Source: RPQJ01 sp046347155 | Lineage (GTDB): Bacteria > Pseudomonadota > Gammaproteobacteria > Steroidobacterales > Steroidobacteraceae | NCBI GenBank assembly: GCA_046347155.1 | Contig: JAXMGT010000001.1 | Location: 1,426,001 to 1,490,000 of the forward strand | Direction of reading: 5' to 3' | DNA length: 64,000 nt | Program-made: the position numbers and the translations under genes | The notes under the pieces: model-generated | Seen by the model: the letters and a program-made list of their open reading frames with translations, nothing else | The model's database searches: none | Told to the model about the DNA's origin: nothing | Shown: in pieces, positions 56,626 to 64,000 of the stretch | Position numbering within the stretch: the first letter of the stretch is position 1 | Layout of the letters: the number at the start of each line of letters is the position of its first letter

Positions 56626-57519
56626 ATGGCAGACACAGCGACGGCCACCGCCCCGACCACGACCAACGGAACACGGACGATGCAAGGCGAAGACCAGACC
56701 GAACGCGGCTCCGCGCCGTTCTCCGTCGCGCTCGGCGAGCGCGCCGCCTCCGTGGCGAACCCGCCGAAGGCGATCGCCCGTGAGCTGAACTTCTGGTACG
56801 GCTCGAACCACGCGCTCAGGAACCTGAACCTGACGTTGCCGGTGAACCAGGTGACGGCGCTGATCGGCCCGTCCGGCTGCGGCAAGAGCACCTTCCTGCG
56901 CTGCTTCAACCGGATGCACGACCTGCAGCCGGAGACGCGCTACCAGGGCGCGATCACGCTGCTGCCCGACCAGGTGAACCTGGTCGGCGCCGAGACGGAC
57001 CCGATCGAGGTGCGCATGCGCATCGGGATGGTGTTCCAGAAGCCGAACCCGTTCCCGAAGACGGTGTTCGAGAACGTCGCCTACGGCCTGCGCCTGCGCG
57101 GCCTGCGCAACCGGGCCGAACTCGCCGAGCGGGTCGAGCAGGCGCTGCGCGGCGCGGCGATCTGGGACGAGGTGAAGGACCGCCTCGACGACTCGGCACT
57201 CGCGCTCTCCGGCGGCCAGATGCAGCGCCTGTGCATCGCGCGCGCGCTGGCGACGGAGCCCGAGATCCTGCTGTTCGACGAGCCGACCTCGGCGCTCGAC
57301 CCGATCGCGACCGCGAAGATCGAGGAACTGATCACCGAGCTCCGCGAGCGGGTCACCGTGCTGATCGTCACGCACAACATGCAGCAGGCCGCGCGCGTGT
57401 CGGATTTCACGGCCTTCATGTACCTCGGCGAGCTCGTCGAGGTGGACGTCACGTCGAAGATCTTCACGAACCCGGCGAAGAAGGCCACCGAGGACTACAT
57501 CACGGGCCGTTACGGCTGA
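56626..57519 (+). CDS. pstB: Phosphate ABC transporter ATPase PstB
   Basis: A 297-residue ATPase. Walker A is IGPSGCGKSTFLR, the Q loop FQKPNPFPKTVFENV, the signature LSGGQMQRLCIARAL, Walker B ILLFDEPTSALDP and the switch His in IVTHNMQQA. It energises PstCA. The N-terminal ~45 residues are an extra low-complexity extension not found in E. coli PstB, so a later start is possible; a GTG at 56617 would lengthen it. The neighbour downstream is a second phoU. Confidence 0.95.
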   Translation: MADTATATAPTTTNGTRTMQGEDQTERGSAPFSVALGERAASVANPPKAIARELNFWYGSNHALRNLNLTLPVNQVTALIGPSGCGKSTFLRCFNRMHDLQPETRYQGAITLLPDQVNLVGAETDPIEVRMRIGMVFQKPNPFPKTVFENVAYGLRLRGLRNRAELAERVEQALRGAAIWDEVKDRLDDSALALSGGQMQRLCIARALATEPEILLFDEPTSALDPIATAKIEELITELRERVTVLIVTHNMQQAARVSDFTAFMYLGELVEVDVTSKIFTNPAKKATEDYITGRYG

Positions 57520-57529
57520 GGAACTTGGA

Positions 57530-58243
57530 ATGGAGCCGCTGCGACCGTTGTGCCTCGACGCGCCCGGCCCGGTGCCCGGCGAGGGGCACACCGCTCGCGC
57601 GGTGGACCAGTCGCTCGCCGGGCTCCGGCTGCACGCGGTTGAGATGGGCGGGCTCGTGATCGACCAGGTCGGCAAAGCGGTCGAGGCGCTGCTCGGCCGT
57701 GACACCGCGCTCGCGGAGACCGTGCTGTCGCGCGAGGCGATCGTGAACGGCTACGACGCGAGGCTCGACGCCGATTCGCTCACGTTCATCGCGCTGCAAC
57801 AGCCCGTCGCGAATGACCTCAGGATGACCCGTGCGGTCGCCCGTGCGGCCCTCGAACTCGAGCGCGCCGGTGACGAGGCGAAGAAGATCGCGCGCTTCGC
57901 GGCGAGGATCGGCGCGTCGCCGGGGCACGATCCGGTCGTCGCCGTCGCGCGGCACCTGCGTCACATGGCCAGCCTTTCGGTGAGCCTCCTCAGGGACTCG
58001 GTCCGGGCGCTCGACGAATCGAGCCCGCAACGGGCGCGGGCCGTGCTCGCGCGCGACCGCGAACTCGACGCGGAATTCGCCGACGCGATCCGTCAGCTGA
58101 TGTCGTTCGTGATGGAGGACCGGCAGTTCCTGTCGGCCACCGTCGACACGGTGTTCGCGCTCAAGGGGCTCGAGCGCATCGGCGACCACGCGAAGAACAT
58201 CGCCGAACAGGTGATCTACATGGTCGAGGGCGTCCGGGCCTGA
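57530..58243 (+). CDS. PhoU-family regulator, second copy
   Basis: A 237-residue protein with two PhoU repeats: ALQQPVANDLRMTRAVARAA with LELERAGDEAKKI, and TVFALKGLERIGDHAKNIAEQ. It completes the pstSCAB-phoU operon and starts 10 bases after pstB. The other paralogue is at 48942. One of the two is presumably the Pst-linked regulator; gene order favours this one. Typical for the family in length. Confidence 0.9.
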   Translation: MEPLRPLCLDAPGPVPGEGHTARAVDQSLAGLRLHAVEMGGLVIDQVGKAVEALLGRDTALAETVLSREAIVNGYDARLDADSLTFIALQQPVANDLRMTRAVARAALELERAGDEAKKIARFAARIGASPGHDPVVAVARHLRHMASLSVSLLRDSVRALDESSPQRARAVLARDRELDAEFADAIRQLMSFVMEDRQFLSATVDTVFALKGLERIGDHAKNIAEQVIYMVEGVRA

Positions 58244-58308
58244 GCGGCTCGCGGGGCCCGCGACGGGCGTACGTGCCCACGTCGCGCGCCCGCCTCAGCC
58301 CTGACTCG

Positions 58309-58383
58309 TTACCAGCCGCCCTCGAACTGCCGGGTCAGCCACAGGGCCACCGAGCCGATCATCACGATTGCAACGATGGTCAT
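58309..58383 (-). CDS. Putative 24-residue membrane peptide
   Basis: A tiny open frame with ATG at 58383 and GGAG 13 bases before it. It encodes one hydrophobic helix (TIVAIVMIGSVALWL) followed by TRQFEGGW. The layout, an N-terminal helix with a short polar tail ending in Trp, is like small accessory subunits of membrane complexes, but I cannot place it in a known family. It is 119 bases downstream of dapD on the same strand and could be the last cistron of the map-glnD-dapC-dapD transcript. Expression is unproven. Confidence 0.45.
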   Translation of the reverse strand: MTIVAIVMIGSVALWLTRQFEGGW

Positions 58384-58502
58384 CGAAGTCTCTCCGTTTG
58401 GCGCCTCCGCGGCGCGATGGAGAGTGTGCTTGGGCGAGATTGCGCGAGCGTGGCAGCCATTGGACAGCGCGATGACGGCGGCCCGGGTCGTCGAGCGGAT
58501 CG

Positions 58503-59336
<834 letters not shown>

Positions 59337-59442
59337 GGCGGGCTCGGCGTTTGCGGATGGTGGCCGGAAGCATAGCCGAACGCGACGCGAAGGCCGTGGA
59401 CCCGGTCCGCGGCCGGGCCCGCGGCTGCGCGGCCGATGTGGT

Positions 59443-60642
59443 TCAGCGACCGTTCCGCACGTACGCGACGATCCGCCGCGCCGCCTCGACGCATTCGTCG
59501 GCCGGCGCGACCAGCGAGATCCGGACCCGGCCGCGTCCCGGGTTGCCGCCGGGACCGGGCCGCGACAGGTACGAGCCCGGCAGCACCGTGACGTTGTGGC
59601 CGGCGTGCAGGCCGCGCGTCCACGCCTCGTCGTCGCCGACCTCGGGCCACAGGTAGAACGCGCCTGCGGGCCGTTCGACCTCCATCACCTCGCGGAGGAT
59701 CGGCAGCACGGCGTCGAACTTCGAACGGTAGAGTCGCCGGTTCTCGATCACGTGGGCCTCGTCGTCCCAGGCCGGCACGCTGGCGCGCTGCGCGTAAAGC
59801 GGCATCGCGCAGCCGTGGTAGGTGCGGTAGAGCCGGAAATCGGCGAGCACCCGGGCGTCGCCTGCGACGAAGCCGGAGCGCAGCCCCGGCACGCTCGAGC
59901 GCTTCGAGAGGCTGTGGAACGCGACGCAGCGTTCGTAGCTGCCGTGGCCGGCGGCGCGGGCGGCGGCGAGGATCCCGGCGGGCGGGCGCCGCTCGTCGTC
60001 GTAGATCTCCGAATAGCACTCGTCCGACGCGATCACGAAGTCGTGGCGGTCCGCGAGTTCGATCGCGCGGCGCAGGTAGTCCTCGGGCATCACGGCGCCG
60101 GTCGGGTTGCCCGGACTGCACAGGAAGAGCACCTGGCAGCGCGCCCAGTCGCCGGGCGACACCGCGTCGAGGTCGGGCAGCCAGCCATTCGCGCGCGTGC
60201 ACCCGAGATACACGGGCTCCGCACCGGCGAGCAACGCCGCGCCTTCGTAGATCTGGTAGAACGGGTTCGGCATCAGCACGGCCGGGCGGTCGCGCGATCC
60301 GCCGACGACCGCCTGCACGAACGCGAAGAGTCCCTCGCGGGTCCCGTTCACCGGCAGCACCATGCGCTCGGCGTCCACGCTCCCGGCCGGGAGCGTGTAC
60401 CGCCGCTCGAGCCAGCGCGCCGCGGCCGACCGCAGTTCCGGCAGGCCGAGCGCGGCCGGGTAACTGCCGAGCGTGTCGAGGGCGCCGGTCAGCGCGGCCG
60501 CGATGAACGGTGGCGGCGCGTGTTTCGGCTCGCCGATCGAGAGCGGGATGTGCCGGAGCGAAGGTGGCGGGGCGGCGCCGTCGAGCAGGGCGCGCAAGCG
60601 CTCGAACGGATACGGATAGAGCTGCCCGATCCGCGGGTTCAC
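59443..60642 (-). CDS. dapC: Succinyldiaminopimelate transaminase
   Basis: A 399-residue fold-type-I PLP aminotransferase. NPFYQIYEGAALLAG, SPGNPTGAVM, ASDECYSEIYDD (cofactor Asp and Tyr) and FHSLSKRSSVPGLRSGF (Schiff-base Lys) are visible. The GTG start overlaps the glnD stop (GTGA). Position between glnD and dapD is the standard gammaproteobacterial order and supports DapC rather than another class I aminotransferase. Confidence 0.93.
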   Translation of the reverse strand: MNPRIGQLYPYPFERLRALLDGAAPPPSLRHIPLSIGEPKHAPPPFIAAALTGALDTLGSYPAALGLPELRSAAARWLERRYTLPAGSVDAERMVLPVNGTREGLFAFVQAVVGGSRDRPAVLMPNPFYQIYEGAALLAGAEPVYLGCTRANGWLPDLDAVSPGDWARCQVLFLCSPGNPTGAVMPEDYLRRAIELADRHDFVIASDECYSEIYDDERRPPAGILAAARAAGHGSYERCVAFHSLSKRSSVPGLRSGFVAGDARVLADFRLYRTYHGCAMPLYAQRASVPAWDDEAHVIENRRLYRSKFDAVLPILREVMEVERPAGAFYLWPEVGDDEAWTRGLHAGHNVTVLPGSYLSRPGPGGNPGRGRVRISLVAPADECVEAARRIVAYVRNGR

Positions 60643-63362
60643 CGCTGGCCCGCCGCGCGGTCGGTCGGGCCCTGGATGTCGAGCGCCGCGTGCAGCTGTT
60701 CCTCGACGCGGCGGCGGGTGGCCTCGTCGAGCGGTCGGCCCCGGTCGTCCGTCACGTAGAACACGTCCTCGGCCCGTTCGCCGACGGTCATGATGCGCGC
60801 GGTCACGACGTCGACGCGCTCGGCGAGCAGCACCTTGCCGACTTCCGAGAGCAGGCCGGGACGGTCGCCGGCGATCAGCTCGATCACGGTGCGGGCCCGC
60901 ACCGGGTCGTCCGTGAACGTGATCTGCGTCGGCGTCGCGAACATCCGCACCTGCCGCGGCGCGCGGCGCGTCACGGCGGGCGTCGCCGCGTCGGGCGCCT
61001 GCAGCACCCGCCACAGCCGTTGCTCGATCTCGTGCGCGCGGTGGCGGTCGGCCACCGGCGCCCCGTTGTCCTCGAGCACGACGTAGGTGTCGAGCGACAG
61101 GCCGTCGCCGAGCGGCGTGATCCGCGCGTCGAGGATGTTGAGCCCGAGCTGGTCGAGCAGCGCGGTCGTCCGCGCGAAGTTCTGCTGCGTGTGCGGCATG
61201 TACGTGATCACGGCGTTTCCGCCGCGCTCGGGCGTGTCGCGAACAGCGACGAGCGGCGAGTGGTCGGCCGGGTCGCGGTCGGCGATCAGCCGCGAGTGCC
61301 ACGCGATCTCCGACGGCGTGTGGCGCAGGAAATAGTCGTCGTTCAGGCGCGACCAGGCGCGCGCGGCGCGACCGGCATCGACGCCCTCGCGACCAAGCAG
61401 CTCCAGAGCGGCGGCGCGCGTCTCCGCGACCAGTTCGTCCTTGTCGACCGCCGCCTCGAGGCCGCGGCGCAGCGCCCGCTTCGTGCGCTCGTAGAAGTCG
61501 TGGAAGAGCGACGAGCGCCACGAGTTCCACAGTTTCGGGTTCGTGCCACGGACATCGGCGACCGTGAGCAGGTAGAGGTAGTCGAGGTGGGTCTGGTCGC
61601 CCACGACGCGCGCGAAGTCCTGGATCACCTTCGGGTCCGAGATGTCCTTCTTCTGCGCGGTGACCGAGAAGAGCAGGTGGTTCCGCACCAGCCAGGCGAC
61701 CAGCCGCGCGTCGTAGCGCGAGAGGCCCTGCTCGAGGCAGAACGCCTCGGCATCGACGGCTCCGAGCTCCGAGTGGTCGCCGCCGCGGCCCTTCGCGATG
61801 TCGTGGAACAGCGCGGCGAGCAGCGCGACCTCGGGCTTCGGCAGCGCGAGCATCAGGCGCGACAGCTCCGGGAACTCGTGCTCGAAGCGCGGCAGCATCA
61901 GCCGGCGCAGGTTGCGCACGACGAAGAGCGTGTGCGCATCGACCGTGTACGCGTGGAACAGGTCGTACTGCATCCGGCCGACGATGCGGCCGAACGCCGG
62001 GATGTAGCGCCCGAGGACGCCGTAGAGGTTCATCCTCCTGAGCTCGTGGGTGACGCCCGCCGGGGCCTGGAGCAGTTCGAGGAACAGGCGGTGGTTGCGC
62101 GGGTGCTGGCGGAATTCCTCGTCGATGAGCCACAGGTGCCGGCCGAGCGCGCGTATCGTCGAGGCGCGGACGCCGCGAAGCTCCGGGTGGTCCTGCATCA
62201 GGCGGAACAGCTCGAGGATCGCCGAAGGCTGGCGTGCGAACACGTCGTCCGCGGTCACCTCGAGGAAGTCGCCGCGCACCTGGAAGCGCGGGTTCAGCGG
62301 GACGATCTCCGCGCCGCCGTCGCCCAGGATGGCCTCGCGAAAGAGCTGCAGCAGCATCTCGTTCAGCAGGCTGACATCCATCACGGTGCGGTAGTAGCGC
62401 TGCATGAACTGCTCGACCGCGAGCGTGTAGGTCGCGTCCTCGTAGCCGAACATCTGCGCCACGCGGCTCTGGTGGTCGAACAGCAGCCGGTCCTCGCGCC
62501 GCCCGGTCAGCACGTGCAGCGCGAAACGCACCTTCCACAGGAAGGCCTGCGCGGTGCGCAGCTTGCGCAGTTCGCCCGCGGTCAGGAACCCGTGCTCGAC
62601 GAGTTCGTCGAACGTGTCGGCGCCGAAGTGGCGCTTCGCGACCCAGCCGATCGTCTGGATGTCGCGCAGTCCGCCCGGGCCGGTCTTCACGTTGGGCTCG
62701 AGGTTGTAGGCCGTGTCGTGGTGCCGGTGGTGGCGCGCCTGCTGTTCGGTCACCTTGGCCTCGAAGAACGCCTTCGACGACCACACGCTGTCCGCGCCGA
62801 GCGCGCGGCGCATCGCCTGGTAGAGATGCTCCGGGCCGGCGAGCAGTCGCGCCTCGATCAGCGTCGTCGCGACGCTCACGTCGGCGGCGCTCTCGCGCTG
62901 GCAGTCGTCGATCGTCCGGACGCTGTGACCGACCTCGAGGCCGATGTCCCACAGGAAGGCGAGGAAGCGCTCGATGCCCTCGTGGCCGCCCTCGTCGTCG
63001 GACTTCGGCAGAAGGATCAGCACGTCGATGTCGGAGCAGGGGTGCAGCTCGCCGCGGCCGTAGCCGCCGACGGCCACGAGCGCGACGTCGCGCGTCGCGC
63101 CTGCGTGCAGCGACCAGGCCTCGCGCAGCACGACGTCCACCATCCGGGCCCGGTCGCGCACCAGCGCCTCGATCGGCTCGTCCTCGCCGAAGCGCTGCAC
63201 GAGGCTCGCGGTGCCCTCAGCAAGGGCCTGGCGGAACGCCGCGACCCGGTCCGCACCGGCCGACATCGCGGCCGGCAGCGTGTCGAGGAAGGGCCAGGAC
63301 GGCAGCGGTACCCGCCCGGTGGCGGCAGCGAACTCCTCGGCCTCTCCGTGGGTCGCGCTCAA
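60639..63362 (-). CDS. glnD: Bifunctional uridylyltransferase/uridylyl-removing enzyme GlnD
   Basis: A 907-residue sensor of glutamine that uridylylates or deuridylylates PII. The nucleotidyltransferase motif is ALVAVGGYGRGELHPCSDIDVLIL, the HD phosphohydrolase has LFHDIAKGRGGDHSELG, and two C-terminal ACT domains follow (MPHTQQNFARTTALLDQLG and VIELIAGDRPGLLSEVG). I chose the TTG at 63362 because it overlaps the map stop (TTGA) and gives the usual length; an ATG at 63266 is the alternative (875 residues). Confidence 0.95.
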   Translation of the reverse strand: MSATHGEAEEFAAATGRVPLPSWPFLDTLPAAMSAGADRVAAFRQALAEGTASLVQRFGEDEPIEALVRDRARMVDVVLREAWSLHAGATRDVALVAVGGYGRGELHPCSDIDVLILLPKSDDEGGHEGIERFLAFLWDIGLEVGHSVRTIDDCQRESAADVSVATTLIEARLLAGPEHLYQAMRRALGADSVWSSKAFFEAKVTEQQARHHRHHDTAYNLEPNVKTGPGGLRDIQTIGWVAKRHFGADTFDELVEHGFLTAGELRKLRTAQAFLWKVRFALHVLTGRREDRLLFDHQSRVAQMFGYEDATYTLAVEQFMQRYYRTVMDVSLLNEMLLQLFREAILGDGGAEIVPLNPRFQVRGDFLEVTADDVFARQPSAILELFRLMQDHPELRGVRASTIRALGRHLWLIDEEFRQHPRNHRLFLELLQAPAGVTHELRRMNLYGVLGRYIPAFGRIVGRMQYDLFHAYTVDAHTLFVVRNLRRLMLPRFEHEFPELSRLMLALPKPEVALLAALFHDIAKGRGGDHSELGAVDAEAFCLEQGLSRYDARLVAWLVRNHLLFSVTAQKKDISDPKVIQDFARVVGDQTHLDYLYLLTVADVRGTNPKLWNSWRSSLFHDFYERTKRALRRGLEAAVDKDELVAETRAAALELLGREGVDAGRAARAWSRLNDDYFLRHTPSEIAWHSRLIADRDPADHSPLVAVRDTPERGGNAVITYMPHTQQNFARTTALLDQLGLNILDARITPLGDGLSLDTYVVLEDNGAPVADRHRAHEIEQRLWRVLQAPDAATPAVTRRAPRQVRMFATPTQITFTDDPVRARTVIELIAGDRPGLLSEVGKVLLAERVDVVTARIMTVGERAEDVFYVTDDRGRPLDEATRRRVEEQLHAALDIQGPTDRAAGQR

Positions 63363-64000
63363 GCGGGTGGCCGCTCCTGCGCGCCGAGCGTGAGCACCTC
63401 GGAGCCCGCGTCGGTGACGAGCACGGTGTGCTCCCACTGCGCGGACAGCGAGTGATCGCGGGTGACGACGGTCCAGCCGTCGGGGAGCAGGCGCACCTCG
63501 CGGCGACCGGCGTTGACCATGGGCTCGATCGTGAACGTCATCCCGGCCTCGAGCACGAGGCCCGTGCCGGCCGTGCCGTAGTGCAGCACCTGCGGGTCCT
63601 CGTGGAACCCGCGGCCGATGCCGTGGCCGCAGTACTCGCGCACGACCGAGTAGTGGTTGCCCTCGACGAACGACTGGATCGCGGCGCCGATGTCGCCGAG
63701 GCGCGCGCCGGGGCGCACGACTCGGATGCCGCGCCACATCGCCTCCCGGGTCACCTCGACCAGCCGCTGCACGTGCGGTGGCACCTTGCCGACGCAGAAC
63801 ATCCGGCTCGAATCGCCGTGGAACCCGTCCTTGATCACGGTCACGTCCACGTTGACGATGTCGCCCTGCCGCAGGCGCTTGTCGCCCGGGATCCCGTGGC
63901 AGACGACGTGGTTCACCGACGTGCAGATCGACTTCGGATACCCGCGGTAGCCGAGCGGGGCGGGGACCGCCTGCTGCCGCTCGACGATCCAGTCGTGGCA
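63359..64000 (-). CDS. map: Methionine aminopeptidase, type I (5' partial)
   Basis: The reading frame continues past the window end; 213 residues are visible. Metal ligands are in VNVDVTVIKDGFHGDSSRMF (Asp, Asp), CGHGIGRGFHE (His), FTIEPMVN (Glu) and SAQWEHTVLVT (Glu), and the CHGIPGDKRL segment holds a substrate His. It removes N-terminal Met from nascent proteins. It leads the map-glnD-dapC-dapD operon and overlaps glnD by 4 bases. Confidence 0.96.
   Translation of the reverse strand, partial: CHDWIVERQQAVPAPLGYRGYPKSICTSVNHVVCHGIPGDKRLRQGDIVNVDVTVIKDGFHGDSSRMFCVGKVPPHVQRLVEVTREAMWRGIRVVRPGARLGDIGAAIQSFVEGNHYSVVREYCGHGIGRGFHEDPQVLHYGTAGTGLVLEAGMTFTIEPMVNAGRREVRLLPDGWTVVTRDHSLSAQWEHTVLVTDAGSEVLTLGAQERPPA

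Overview
The window is about 64 kb of very GC-rich chromosomal DNA from a Gammaproteobacterium. I infer this from gene order and content: map-glnD-dapC-dapD, a GlrK/lipoprotein/GlrR-type trio, SrkA, TsaB, a YoaA-type helicase, DsbB, DusA and a PEP-CTERM surface protein. I cannot name the genus. There are about 50 protein genes. I saw no rRNA, tRNA or CRISPR array.

Region 1 (1-11117, all +) is the end of a hybrid PKS/NRPS cluster. It runs from a carrier-protein end fused to a PLP aminotransferase domain, to a C-A-PCP-C-PCP synthetase whose A domain reads as glycine-type, then a Sfp-type phosphopantetheinyl transferase, two alpha/beta-hydrolase-fold proteins with no serine at the nucleophile position, and a CocE/NonD-type hydrolase. 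Junctions overlap or lie within a few bases, so this looks like one transcript. The last module has no A domain and no thioesterase. Region 2 (11179-17259) holds a JmjC/cupin-like protein, a DegT-like aminotransferase, a GT4 glycosyltransferase, a polysaccharide deacetylase fused to a low-molecular-weight phosphatase, and a GNAT-like protein. This resembles an exopolysaccharide locus.

Region 3 (17301-22625) is a surface-protein and regulation block. A lipoprotein gene preceded by a c-di-GMP-I riboswitch stands back to back with a PEP-CTERM gene that has a sigma-54-type promoter. Next come a GlrR-like regulator that has lost its GAFTGA loop, a small lipoprotein and a histidine kinase. Region 4 (22654-41773) is mostly housekeeping: srkA, galE, typA, purU, a PAS/GAF/GGDEF/EAL protein, an N-formylglutamate amidohydrolase, a YbdK-type ligase, a Kef-type antiporter, dusA, a cyclase-FHA protein, pckG and a phasin. 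It is peppered with palindromic repeats, including a RAYT transposase flanked by inverted repeats. Between the cyclase and pckG lies an inverted pair of structured elements with covarying stems, the most novel-looking object in the window.

Region 5 (41943-58243) is a phosphate block: yoaA, tsaB, phoBR, a porin, phoU, dsbB, ppk1, dapE and pstSCAB-phoU. I found PhoB-box-like direct repeats with an 11-bp period before phoB, the porin, ppk1 and pstS. Region 6 (58309-64000, all -) is map-glnD-dapC-dapD plus a 24-residue membrane peptide; map runs off the window end.

The picture is of a biofilm-forming bacterium. c-di-GMP turnover (GGDEF/EAL protein), c-di-GMP sensing (riboswitch), sigma-54 control and exported PEP-CTERM/lipoprotein products sit beside polysaccharide and lipopeptide-type genes, and phosphate supply is handled by a compact Pho regulon.
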